A stretch of 64,000 nt of DNA from a virus. Below, piece after piece: positions 50,854 through 57,531 of this stretch (positions within the stretch are counted from its first letter, which is position 1; each line of letters begins with the position of its first letter). The notes below the pieces were generated by a model that was not told the origin of the DNA, did not search any database, and worked only from the letters and a program-made list of their open reading frames with translations. Position numbers and translations under genes: made by a program. The DNA is taken from the IMG/VR virus record IMGVR_UViG_3300032307_000539, positions 1 through 64,000 of that record. The stretch is one strand, 5' to 3'.

Positions 50854-51122
50854 GAACAATCAAAGAACTATTACAAATAATGCTTGATAATCAAGACTTA
50901 TTTCAAAGAGGATTATGCGGTTGGGCGTGTCGTATATATGAACATGACATAATAAACAATGAAGAACTTTCGGAGTTAGAAGATTACATAATAGACAACA
51001 GACCATCAAAATATTCTAGCATTAGTGCTTTTCTTTGTCAAAATTCCCTGTTTTATTGGACTCATGGTAATATTTCTCCAAGAATCAAATGGATTAAAAA
51101 GCATATTAAACTTAACTCTTAA
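50850..51122 (+). CDS. Hypothetical protein, 90 aa
   Basis: Soluble acidic helical protein (MRTIKELLQIMLDNQDLFQR, EDYIIDNRPSKYSSISAF). Not recognised. Confidence 0.4.
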   Translation: MRTIKELLQIMLDNQDLFQRGLCGWACRIYEHDIINNEELSELEDYIIDNRPSKYSSISAFLCQNSLFYWTHGNISPRIKWIKKHIKLNS

Positions 51123-51155
51123 TAATCACAAAAAACTAATAGAAATTGTAAAAGA

Positions 51156-51317
51156 ATGAAAATAATAGACAAACTTGTAATTATTGCAATGGGTTTATTT
51201 ATATGCTTTAAAATTAGTTGGGAAACACCGCTACCGTTAATAGGTCTGATTCCAATTTTATATGCAATAATTTATTTAATAATCCGAGGCTTTAATGATA
51301 ATGATGATTGCGGCTAA
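51156..51317 (+). CDS. Small membrane protein, 53 aa
   Basis: Reading from ATG 51156: two hydrophobic helices (LVIIAMGLFICFKISWE, LIGLIPILYAIIYLIIRG) and an Asp-rich tail. The TAA stop lies inside GGCTAACG, the left end of an attC-like boundary, so this may be the last base of the unit before a cassette. Confidence 0.45.
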   Translation: MKIIDKLVIIAMGLFICFKISWETPLPLIGLIPILYAIIYLIIRGFNDNDDCG

Positions 51318-51360
51318 CGAACGATACTTGGCGTTCGGCATTGATAGAACGCACAAACCA
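51312..51360 (+). repeat. attC-like boundary 1
   Basis: GGCTAACG (51312-51319) directly overlaps the stop codon of the preceding gene. A weak inverted pair, GAACG/CGTTC, follows within the next 30 bases. It shares the G(G/C)CTAAC box with the boundary at 51657 and at 52114. Confidence 0.35.
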
Positions 51361-51385
51361 TTATTAACCTAATACACTTTATAAA

Positions 51386-51652
51386 ATGAACCAAACGAAC
51401 GAAAACCACGAAAACAATGCTGACGCTAAGTTATTATTAGGCGCAGTTAAAAAAAAGCACCCGATTGACAACGGAAAATGGATTATAGAAAAATTGGGAA
51501 TGATGCCATATAACTTAGTTGAAAACCATAAAAGTAAAACAGTTAGAAAAATTGGATTATTCCTATGTTTGATATGGTTGCCAATAGTAATGACACCATT
51601 CATTCCATATTTTTTATACAATATGGTAGAAGTGATTTTGCACGATGCTTAA
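51386..51652 (+). CDS. Cassette-type small membrane protein, 88 aa
   Basis: An acidic/basic soluble N-terminus (NADAKLLLGAVKKKHPIDNG) and a C-terminal membrane segment (GLFLCLIWLPIVMTPFIPYF). It fills the space between two attC-like boundaries, as cassette genes do. No family recognised. Its stop is 4 bases before the next boundary box. Confidence 0.45.
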   Translation: MNQTNENHENNADAKLLLGAVKKKHPIDNGKWIIEKLGMMPYNLVENHKSKTVRKIGLFLCLIWLPIVMTPFIPYFLYNMVEVILHDA

Positions 51653-51656
51653 TTGC

Positions 51657-51787
51657 GCCTAACGTGCCGATGCTATACGAAGGCGGGGAAATAGATGCAC
51701 CCCCTGTCAGCCTTGCACAAATGACAAATAGTAGCACAAACTTTCAATTGCGGAACGCTGCCCCGCTTTTGTATAGCATTTGTTGGC
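51657..51787 (+). repeat. attC-like cassette boundary (131 bp)
   Basis: The outer boxes GCCTAAC (51657-51663) and GTTGGC (51782-51787) are complementary with one extra base. Inside, ATGCTATACGAAGGCGGGG (51670-51688) pairs with CCCCGCTTTTGTATAGCAT (51761-51779) as a continuous 19-bp stem with two G-T pairs. The loop of about 70 bases is free of genes. Length and layout match integron attC or 59-base elements. Confidence 0.55.
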
Positions 51788-51806
51788 AGCAGTTAAATTT
51801 AAAGAG

Positions 51807-52085
51807 ATGACTTATGTAGTAATGACAAACGGAAAAAAAGGGATGTTCTTGTTCCTTGTTGATAGAACTAAAATCAAGGACAGATGGTGGAGTTATGACT
51901 GGGCTGATGCAATGCAATTTCATAAACAAGATGCAGCCAAAACACAGGCAAGAAAATTGAGGTACAAAGAGCCAGAAGTCATAACGATTAATGAAGCTAT
52001 TAAATTGACCAAAAGAAATGATGCCAATTATGATTATGAAGTACAAGAACATCTCTTTTCTTCTGATGCACTTGGTCAATATTAG
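51807..52085 (+). CDS. Cassette-type hypothetical protein, 92 aa
   Basis: Start ATG 51807 (MTYVVMTNGKKGMFLFLVDR). Basic, mixed alpha/beta, with RWWSYDWADAMQFHKQDAAK and KEPEVITINEAIKLTKRND. It lies between the attC-like site and another GGCTAAC box (52114-52120), so it seems to be one cassette. Not recognised. Confidence 0.45.
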   Translation: MTYVVMTNGKKGMFLFLVDRTKIKDRWWSYDWADAMQFHKQDAAKTQARKLRYKEPEVITINEAIKLTKRNDANYDYEVQEHLFSSDALGQY

Positions 52086-52211
52086 CGGTGTCGCTTTATT
52101 GCACACAACTCAAGGCTAACTGCATATTTTACCGACTTATACACCAAAACAAGGGGCATACCCCTAAAAAACCATAACAAAAAAAGAGTTTAACCTTAAA
52201 AAATTAGAAAA

Positions 52212-53018
52212 ATGAAAAACATACATTTAATACCAACGGATAAGGCGAGTATGTTATTTTATTATAACAATCACTTAGGATTAGCAAGAAATTTTGTAAA
52301 GAAAAATGATGGAGTTAATCCAAAACACATCTACATCACTTCTGATGAAGAAATTAAAGTTAACGACTATATTACAGATGGTTATAAAGTATGGAAGTGG
52401 AAAGATGATTCAAGTCTATTAGGCAGAAAAAAAGTTATTTTAACAACAGACCAAAATTTAATTGCTGATGGAATACAAGCTATTGATGATGAGTTCTTGG
52501 AATGGTTTGTTAAGAATCCAAGTTGTGAGTGGGTGGAGGTTAGATTTGACTACAAAAAATTCAGATGGAGCGACTTAAATAAGTCGCAATGTTACAAAAT
52601 AATCATTCCAAAAGAAGAACCTAAGCCACATTCATTCTGTGAAACACCAGAAGAAAAATGCACAATGAATTATTGTGATGAAAATGGTTGCCAAAATAGA
52701 GTAAGACACTTAGTAGAGCCACAAGAAGAACTTAAACAAGAAATCATATCAACAGAAGAAGACGCAAAGATTTTTGTAGACACTTTAGAAAACCCTCCTG
52801 CTCCTAATGAAAAGTTGAAAACAGCTTTTGAAAAACAATTAAATCAAGAAACACTTGAAGAAGCTGCGGAAAAGTATGGGTGGAGAATTAAAATAAATAC
52901 ATTCTCAGATAAAGTAAAAGCAAATGAATTAGCAGAATCAGCACAACAAGATTTTATTGAAGGTGCTAAATCAGATGCAGCAAGAGACTATTGGTTTAAA
53001 ATATTTAAAGAACAATAA
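52212..53018 (+). CDS. Bacteroidota-phage accessory protein, 268 aa
   Basis: The N-terminus (MKNIHLIPTDKASMLFYYNN) belongs to a family common in flavobacterial phages and prophages: I-H-L-I-P-T-D-K, then GYKVWKWKDDSS. A Cys-containing linker (CETPEEKCTMNYCDENGC) follows. The C-terminal segment LEEAAEKYGW..DFIEGAKSD is a motif also present in the 89-residue gene. Function is unknown. The shared C-terminal motif may reflect an internal duplication or recombination. Confidence 0.55.
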   Translation: MKNIHLIPTDKASMLFYYNNHLGLARNFVKKNDGVNPKHIYITSDEEIKVNDYITDGYKVWKWKDDSSLLGRKKVILTTDQNLIADGIQAIDDEFLEWFVKNPSCEWVEVRFDYKKFRWSDLNKSQCYKIIIPKEEPKPHSFCETPEEKCTMNYCDENGCQNRVRHLVEPQEELKQEIISTEEDAKIFVDTLENPPAPNEKLKTAFEKQLNQETLEEAAEKYGWRIKINTFSDKVKANELAESAQQDFIEGAKSDAARDYWFKIFKEQ

Positions 53019-53019
53019 G

Positions 53020-53289
53020 ATGGTAAGTAAAGAAACACTTGAAGAAGCTGCGGAGAAATTTTTAAATAAAGATGGTTTTAATTTTTATAACCATTATGAT
53101 ACAAGACCATCGTTTATCGCAGGCGCTAAATGGCAACAAGAACAAGATAAGAGTAAGTATAGTGAGGAAGAAGTTTTGAAATTTACTCAAACAATTCTTA
53201 TGCAGTATAAGTTTGGTAATACAGACATTGAACAAATGGATTTGCTAAAAGAAACTTTTCAATTATTTAAAAAACAAATAAGATTATGA
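53020..53289 (+). CDS. Small protein with shared ETLEEAAEK motif, 89 aa
   Basis: Starts VSKETLEEAAEKFLN and has SFIAGAKWQQEQDK. Both parts recur at the C-terminus of the 268-residue protein. This suggests a common module, seen often in Bacteroidota phage accessory proteins. Overlaps the homing endonuclease by 4 bases. Confidence 0.5.
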   Translation: MVSKETLEEAAEKFLNKDGFNFYNHYDTRPSFIAGAKWQQEQDKSKYSEEEVLKFTQTILMQYKFGNTDIEQMDLLKETFQLFKKQIRL

Positions 53290-53771
53290 AACAAACAGCG
53301 GAATATATAATGCCACATCTTACATTATACGAAGATGGCAGATTATATAATCATAAAACAAAAAAATTTAAGAAGTGGACAAAAGATACTAATGGCTATA
53401 TGAAAACACAAATATGGGTTTGCGGGAAACCTAAAAATGTAAGTCAGCACAGGTTATTAGCACAATCATTTATACCTAATCCTAAAAATAAGCCACAAGT
53501 TAATCATATTAATGGCATTAAACACGACAACAGATTAGATAATCTTGAATGGGCAACACAATCTGAAAATAGCAAACACTCGTTTGCCAATGGTTTGCAA
53601 AAGACAACAAGACCACATATGAGAAAGGTTATAAATACTGATTCTCAAAAAATTTATGACTGCATATCTGATGCAGCAAAAGATATTAAAGTGTCTATTG
53701 GACATTTAAACTTGATGCTAAATGGTAAAAAAAACAATACAACTAAATTAAAAATTTATGAAAAAAGTTAG
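53286..53771 (+). CDS. HNH homing endonuclease, 161 aa
   Basis: HRLLAQSFIPNPKNKPQVNH, then INGIKHDNRLDNLEWATQSE, is the HNH core of free-standing phage homing endonucleases. The first part (LTLYEDGRLYNHKTKKF) is the NUMOD4-type segment. The C-terminus (KVINTDSQKIYDCISDAAKD) resembles NUMOD1. The gene overlaps both neighbours, suggesting an insertion without loss of phage genes. Fully intact, so probably active. Confidence 0.85.
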   Translation: MKQTAEYIMPHLTLYEDGRLYNHKTKKFKKWTKDTNGYMKTQIWVCGKPKNVSQHRLLAQSFIPNPKNKPQVNHINGIKHDNRLDNLEWATQSENSKHSFANGLQKTTRPHMRKVINTDSQKIYDCISDAAKDIKVSIGHLNLMLNGKKNNTTKLKIYEKS

Positions 53772-53955
53772 CGCAGTAGAATGGTTGGCACAACAATTAG
53801 AATCAATTACACAAGATTTATTTGAACAAGCCAAAGAAATAGAAAAGCAACAAATGAAAAATGCTGTATTGGCTCAAACAACAAAACACGAGGGATTAAG
53901 AAAAATATTTGAAAAGCAGTTTGAACAATACTACAACGAAACATTTAAAAAATAG
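53758..53955 (+). CDS. Small conserved-type phage protein, 65 aa
   Basis: KVSAVEWLAQQLESITQDLF, then EQAKEIEKQQMKNAVL is a pattern seen in many flavobacterial phage proteins. A purely helical amphipathic protein of unknown role. Starts inside the end of the endonuclease gene. Confidence 0.5.
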   Translation: MKKVSAVEWLAQQLESITQDLFEQAKEIEKQQMKNAVLAQTTKHEGLRKIFEKQFEQYYNETFKK

Positions 53956-53959
53956 ACTT

Positions 53960-54202
53960 ATGACACTAAGAGAGAAGTTTAGCGAAGAACCTATAAACAT
54001 TAATTTATATAATTTTAAATTAACAGTAGACTCAGCAAAAAAATTAGAAAAAATAGCAGATGAATTTGCTATTGGATTTGCTGTATGGTTATCAATGTGG
54101 TGTGAATTAGGAAGAGACCGAGATGGTTGGTACATTCATGGCGGAAAGTGGTACACTTCAAACGAACTATTAAAAATCTACAAAAAAGAAAAAGGATTAT
54201 GA
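53960..54202 (+). CDS. Hypothetical protein, 80 aa
   Basis: Start ATG 53960. A mixed protein with ADEFAIGFAVWLSMWCELGR and DGWYIHGGKWYTSNELLK. Related in build to the next gene: both have FA(x)(x)F(x)(x)W and W(Y/F) segments. Stop overlaps the next start (ATGA). Confidence 0.4.
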   Translation: MTLREKFSEEPININLYNFKLTVDSAKKLEKIADEFAIGFAVWLSMWCELGRDRDGWYIHGGKWYTSNELLKIYKKEKGL

Positions 54203-54402
54203 GTAAAAGCTTATATGAGAAGTACAGAGAGATAGGTCTTTCAGAAAGCCGCATTGAAGAGTGTGGTGAAATAGTAGATGAATTTGTGTTGCACTTTTAC
54301 GAATGGATGAAGCAAGAAGACACTAGTGATAACGCAGAAAAATGGTTTGGGTTTACAGACAAAGATATGTTAAATGAATTTAAAGAGCAGTATGAGTATT
54401 GA
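54199..54402 (+). CDS. Hypothetical protein, 67 aa
   Basis: ATG 54199 overlaps the previous stop. Acidic, helical (SLYEKYREIGLSESRIEECG, VDEFVLHFYEWMKQ). It seems distantly paralogous to the previous gene by its E(F)xxxFxxW segments. Confidence 0.4.
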   Translation: MSKSLYEKYREIGLSESRIEECGEIVDEFVLHFYEWMKQEDTSDNAEKWFGFTDKDMLNEFKEQYEY

Positions 54403-54817
54403 AGAAAAGAGAAGAGAGATTTTTTTATTGATGAAGTCTAACAAAATTTCATTACATAGGTTTAAAACTTCCGAAGCTATGTTTTACAATGGCATTAAAT
54501 GTGAGATGAAGCCTTCAGATTATGGTAATGTGTACGGTGTTTTTGACACCTCTACAGACCTATATAAAGAAATAAGCGAAAACGACTTAGACCTGATATT
54601 AAAACACGGGCTAGACTTTGTGTGTGACAGGCTTAAATACAATAGACGTTTAAAAAAGATTGAGAGACTTACAAGTAACTTAGAAAACGAAAAACACACG
54701 TCTTACGGAAAAGCAATTGTACTGTCAACAATTGAAAACCTGAAAGAATCTATGAGTGAAATAAAAGAAAGAAGGAAAGAAGATAAAGATTTCTTTGTTG
54801 GTTTAGAAGTAATTTAG
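54392..54817 (+). CDS. Hypothetical protein, 141 aa
   Basis: Start ATG 54392 (MSIEEKRREIFLLMKSNKIS). Mostly helical with a Lys/Glu-rich coiled-coil-like C-terminal half (LKKIERLTSNLENEKH). Not recognised. A promoter box for the recombination genes overlaps its stop codon. Confidence 0.45.
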   Translation: MSIEEKRREIFLLMKSNKISLHRFKTSEAMFYNGIKCEMKPSDYGNVYGVFDTSTDLYKEISENDLDLILKHGLDFVCDRLKYNRRLKKIERLTSNLENEKHTSYGKAIVLSTIENLKESMSEIKERRKEDKDFFVGLEVI

Positions 54818-54825
54818 TAAATTTG
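54818..54825 (+). promoter_or_regulatory. Full Bacteroidota promoter (TTTG-N20-TAAATTTG)
   Basis: TTTG (54794-54797), then 20 bases, then TAAATTTG (54818-54825) is the textbook spacing. It starts the ERF-exonuclease transcript 24 bases before the ATG. Confidence 0.7.
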
Positions 54826-54848
54826 TATAACAATCTAATTAATTTAAA

Positions 54849-55406
54849 ATGAGTGAAGTAAGAGAAAGATTACTAAAGGTTCAATCAGAACTAAAGGCTC
54901 CGAAGTCGCAGTACAACTCCTTCGGAAAGTACAATTACAGAAATCAAGAAGATATACTTGAGGCTGTAAAACCATTACTATCAAAACACGAGCTGTCAAT
55001 GACGATTTCAGACGAGATTGTTTGTGTTGGAGAGCGTTACTATGTTAAAGCCACTGTGTTTATTTCGCATAAGGGAGAGGCTGTTTCTGTTAGTGCTTTC
55101 GCTAGAGAAGAAGAAAACAAGAAAGGTATGGATGCTTCTCAATTAACGGGAGCTACGTCTTCTTACGCTAGAAAGTATGCCCTCAACGGTATGTTCTTGA
55201 TTGACGACACTAAGGATTCTGACGCTACTAATACGCATGGTAAGGATTCAAAATCACAATCATCCACAAAAGAACTTCCGGCAATAACGAAAGACAGGTT
55301 CGACAAGGCTTTAAAAGCAATTGCTTCTGGTGATTACACAATTGAGCAACTAAAGTCAACGTTTAGTTTATCAAAAGACCAAGAAGAAAAACTTTCCTCA
55401 ATCTGA
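54849..55406 (+). CDS. ERF-family single-strand annealing protein
   Basis: GKYNYRNQEDILEAVKPLLS (26-45) and GATSSYARKYALNGMFLIDD (101-120) are the two hallmark segments of the ERF superfamily. ERF proteins anneal complementary single strands and mediate phage recombination and replication restart. The C-terminal 45 residues are Ser/Lys-rich and probably bind SSB or regulate. It has its own promoter and precedes the YqaJ-like exonuclease by 22 bases, an expected pair. Confidence 0.9.
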   Translation: MSEVRERLLKVQSELKAPKSQYNSFGKYNYRNQEDILEAVKPLLSKHELSMTISDEIVCVGERYYVKATVFISHKGEAVSVSAFAREEENKKGMDASQLTGATSSYARKYALNGMFLIDDTKDSDATNTHGKDSKSQSSTKELPAITKDRFDKALKAIASGDYTIEQLKSTFSLSKDQEEKLSSI

Positions 55407-55428
55407 TTACTAATTAAAACACTAATAA

Positions 55429-56100
55429 ATGAAGACATTTAAAGCAAGGGCATCTATGATGGGTGCTCTTTTTACTGAGCCTAGAGCCAAGAAAGATTTG
55501 ATTTCTGCGACTTGCGAGTCTTACTTGCAGGATTGGTTTTTAGAGAACAAATGGGGTATTAAGAATGGCTTCTCTTCAAAGTATACAGACAAGGGAATAT
55601 CTGTAGAGGAGGATGCTATTTCTATGTACAATCGTGTTTTCAACGCTAATTGCGTTAAGAACGATGAGTGGTTTGAGGATGAATATTGTACCGGAACACC
55701 AGATATTATAAATGAAGATGAAGTAATAGATGTTAAGAACAGTTTTTCCGTAAAAACGTTTCCGTTCTTTGATAAGGAATTACCCAACAAAGGCTACTTC
55801 TACCAACTTCAAACATATATGAGGTTGACCGGCAAGTCGAAAGCAAAGATTGTGTATTTTTTAATAGATACGCCAGAAGATATTATAGAAAGAGAAGCTA
55901 AGAGTATTTTGTACAAGGAAAACCTACCAAATGATTTTTATGATATTCTTCTTGAAGAGATAAGAGAGCAACATACGTATGGGCATATTCCTGAGAAAGA
56001 GCGAATCAAAGTGTTTGAGGTCTTAAGAGACGAAGATGTTATAAATGCAATCGAAAATAAAGTTAAATTTTGCAGGGAATTTATTGAAAAATCATTCTAA
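55429..56100 (+). CDS. YqaJ-like PD-(D/E)XK exonuclease
   Basis: EYCTGTPDIINEDEVIDVKN (86-105) holds the catalytic Asp92 and the D101-V-K103 motif, and YFYQLQTYMRLTG (123-135) is the family's Gln helix. This is the lambda-exonuclease/YqaJ or Cas4-like fold. It would resect double-strand ends to make the single strand for the ERF protein. N-terminal Glu-rich helices are consistent. No fusion or truncation. Confidence 0.85.
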   Translation: MKTFKARASMMGALFTEPRAKKDLISATCESYLQDWFLENKWGIKNGFSSKYTDKGISVEEDAISMYNRVFNANCVKNDEWFEDEYCTGTPDIINEDEVIDVKNSFSVKTFPFFDKELPNKGYFYQLQTYMRLTGKSKAKIVYFLIDTPEDIIEREAKSILYKENLPNDFYDILLEEIREQHTYGHIPEKERIKVFEVLRDEDVINAIENKVKFCREFIEKSF

Positions 56101-56105
56101 TTTAA

Positions 56106-56113
56106 TATATTTG
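56106..56113 (+). promoter_or_regulatory. Bacteroidota-type -7 box (TATATTTG) for ssb
   Basis: TATATTTG follows the exonuclease stop; ATTG lies about 19 bases upstream. The ssb leader is about 50 bases. Confidence 0.5.
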
Positions 56114-56169
56114 CATAGGAGTTAGCTGAAAATCCTACAAAGAGTAAGCGAACATTTAAAACAATTACA

Positions 56170-56454
56170 ATGGCAAAATTAATTGCACTAAGCATTGATG
56201 TAAGTAAACTTGACAAAAGCAAATTTGTTAAGGGTAAAAAAGGTACTTACGCAAACATTACAATCTCTGTTAATGATGAAGAAGACCAATTTGGAAACAA
56301 TGTTTCTGCTTGGGAAAGTCAAACAAAAGAAGAGAGAGATGAAAAGGCAAACAGAAACTTCTTAGGTAACGGTAAAACGGTATGGAGTAGTGATGGTGCA
56401 CCTAAGTCTGGTGAAAGAGCTAAGGAAGAAGAGGAAGATGATTTGCCCTTCTAG
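56170..56454 (+). CDS. Single-stranded DNA-binding protein
   Basis: A 94-residue protein with the order FVKGKKGTYANITISVNDEE, then GNNVSAWESQTKEERDEKAN, and the acidic tip KEEEEDDLPF. An acidic, hydrophobic C-terminal tip is typical of phage SSBs, where it contacts replication proteins. It fits small single-OB-fold SSBs of Bacteroidota phages. The terminator directly after it makes this a one-gene unit. Confidence 0.75.
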   Translation: MAKLIALSIDVSKLDKSKFVKGKKGTYANITISVNDEEDQFGNNVSAWESQTKEERDEKANRNFLGNGKTVWSSDGAPKSGERAKEEEEDDLPF

Positions 56455-56459
56455 TATTA

Positions 56460-56486
56460 AAGGGGGTTCGACTCCCCCTTGCTTTT
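56460..56486 (+). terminator. Intrinsic terminator with T-loop-like loop
   Basis: AAGGGGG/CCCCCTT, loop TTCGACT, followed by GCTTTT. The loop resembles a tRNA T-loop, but no acceptor partner is evident, so it is read as a terminator. Confidence 0.6.
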
Positions 56487-56493
56487 CTGAGTA

Positions 56494-56570
56494 ACTATTC
56501 GGATATATAATCTTTACTTGTCGGTAAGGTAGCTAGTGTGTTTGGTCGTATCTCCGTCGTTCCGAATAGT
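56494..56570 (+). ncRNA. Structured RNA element with 10-bp closing stem
   Basis: ACTATTCGGA (56494-56503) and TCCGAATAGT (56561-56570) are perfectly complementary, enclosing 57 bases. Inside is a second stem, CTTTAC/GTAAGG (56512-56517 with 56524-56529, loop TTGTCG), with the rest single-stranded. The layout is like a small riboswitch or a stable RNA domain; no known class matches by eye. Confidence 0.4.
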
Positions 56571-56585
56571 GATAGTTCATAATAG

Positions 56586-56597
56586 CGATGAAAACAC
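56586..56597 (-). repeat. 12-mer repeat GTGTTTTCATCG, copy 4 (inverted)
   Basis: Plus-strand sequence CGATGAAAACAC between the structured element and the tRNA-like element. See 41470-41481. Confidence 0.6.
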
Positions 56598-56627
56598 ATA
56601 AGACTGACAGCACGGAAATCCGTGTGC

Positions 56628-56716
56628 CATCACTTGGTGTAAGCAGGAATGAATACTGCCGTGGGCAACATCCTTCCACAAGCGAAGGGATGAAGGTTCG
56701 AGTCCTTCAGTGGTGC
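56628..56716 (+). tRNA. tRNA-like element, aberrant
   Basis: CATCACT (56628-56634) with AGTGGTG (56709-56715) makes a 7-bp acceptor-like stem, and GAAGG-TTCGAGT-CCTTC a standard T-arm. The central hairpin CCTTC-CACAAGC-GAAGG (56672-56688) has a 7-base loop but Ala, not T, at position 33; its anticodon would be CAA. The D-arm region is about 35 bases instead of 16-18. No CCA is encoded. Treat as a degenerate or specialised tRNA-like gene. Confidence 0.45.
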
Positions 56717-56736
56717 TAACTTTAAATTAAATAACA

Positions 56737-56967
56737 ATGAATGAATTAACATTTGGAGAAAAGCTAGTGGGTCTAACATTTAATCCTTCAGGAGACCCTA
56801 ATGTTCAAAGAGCAAAAGAACTTTGTGCTGAATTAGCTGATTTATTAAATCAAAATGCAGACCCTAATTCAGAAAGACCTTTATGTAGATTACTTTTTGA
56901 TAAAGCAATTGGAGATATTTTAGATGCTCAAATGAATGTAGTTAAAGTATTGACTTTTAAATACTAA
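56737..56967 (+). CDS. Possible Acb2/Tad1-like anti-CBASS protein, 76 aa
   Basis: GEKLVGLTFNPSGDPNVQRA (6-25), then a first helix (RAKELCAELADLLNQ) and a second (LLFDKAIGDILDAQMNVVKV). This two-helix order with N-P-S-G and a terminal A-x-M-x-x-V-K-x-L-T is that of the small Acb2/Tad1 hairpin family. Members bind cyclic oligonucleotides as sponges against CBASS or Thoeris. The N-terminal N-P-S-G variant is common in Bacteroidota phages. The assignment is by pattern only; a generic small phage protein is the alternative. It sits between structured RNAs and tRNA-like elements. Confidence 0.5.
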   Translation: MNELTFGEKLVGLTFNPSGDPNVQRAKELCAELADLLNQNADPNSERPLCRLLFDKAIGDILDAQMNVVKVLTFKY

Positions 56968-57015
56968 AACTGTTTGGATTGGTTGTCACTATACAATGAA
57001 TAAAGGAAGTGAAAC

Positions 57016-57150
57016 GGAGAGGTGGCGGAATAGGTGATGATGTGCTATTTATAGACGATTCTTAATATCCTAATAGTAGACGCAACCGAGTGAGCGGTGG
57101 TAGGTAATAGTCAATAACTACACTTGCAAGTTCAAATCTTGCCCTCTCCA
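57016..57150 (+). tRNA. tRNA-Leu-like element, oversized (135 nt)
   Basis: GGAGAGG (57016-57022) pairs with CCTCTCC (57143-57149), followed by A. A D-arm like that of bacterial tRNA-Leu begins at GCGGAAT, and the T-arm is GCAAG-TTCAAAT-CTTGC (57125-57141). Where an anticodon arm should be is CTATT...AATAG (5 bp) with a 22-base loop containing TTAA. A long variable region follows. The insertion-like excess is about 45 bases. A tRNA-Leu derivative with an enlarged anticodon loop and extra arm is suggested. Confidence 0.45.
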
Positions 57151-57269
57151 CAAAAAACAACACATAGAAAGACAAACAGGTAATTGACCGATAAGTAAAG
57201 ATAGGTTATGTGTAGGTGTTTGAACCTTGCGACTTGGGCACTAATCCCGCTATTATTTTAAAACATAAC

Positions 57270-57350
57270 GGAATTACCAACACTACCAAGAAGTGTTACG
57301 TTTGTTCGAGTATGGTAAAAGTAGAGAGTTCGATTCCTCATTTAATTCCT
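57270..57350 (+). tRNA. tRNA-like element, aberrant (81 nt)
   Basis: GGAATTA (57270-57276) pairs with TAATTCC (57343-57349). A hairpin AACACT-ACCAAGA-AGTGTT (57279-57297) takes the D-arm position. The TTCGATT loop (57329-57335) has only a weak stem with a bulged A, and two unpaired bases lie between it and the acceptor. No standard anticodon arm is visible. Confidence 0.35.
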
Positions 57351-57400
57351 ATGGTTTAGGTTACTTTACCCCAATCTTGGTGGATGTGTTGTTTTATTTT

Positions 57401-57478
57401 GTCCGCATATCGGCTCTGGCTCATAACCAGTTGAAACCGTAGTCTGGTTACACGTGGGTTCAAATCCCTCTGCGGACA
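57401..57478 (+). tRNA. tRNA-Met(CAT)-like element without D-arm
   Basis: GTCCGCA (57401-57407) pairs with TGCGGAC (57471-57477), then A. The hairpin CTGG-CTCATAA-CCAG (57416-57430) has a normal 7-base anticodon loop with CAT. The T-arm has loop TTCAAAT (57459-57465). Only 8 bases separate the acceptor from the anticodon stem, so no D-arm fits. The variable region is about 23 bases and can pair internally. It looks like a rearranged elongator tRNA-Met. Confidence 0.5.
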
Positions 57479-57519
57479 CTAAAAAAACAAATAAAGATTG
57501 TTTTATTATAAAATTTAAC

Positions 57520-57527
57520 TATCTTTG
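57520..57527 (+). promoter_or_regulatory. Bacteroidota-type -7 box (TATCTTTG)
   Basis: TATCTTTG with ATTG about 20 bases upstream (57497-57500). Transcription would begin at the foot of the first leader hairpin. Confidence 0.6.
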
Positions 57528-57531
57528 CAAA

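Noticed and set aside
56460-56486. A fifth tRNA T-arm (loop TTCGACT) after ssb
   Set aside because: No 5' acceptor partner was found within reasonable distance; perfect stem plus T tract fits a terminator better.
57205-57269. GTTATGT/ACATAAC pairing as a minus-strand tRNA
   Set aside because: A T-loop-like GTTCAAAC occurs in reverse, but the T-stem and spacing do not fit; considered chance or part of the plus-strand structures.
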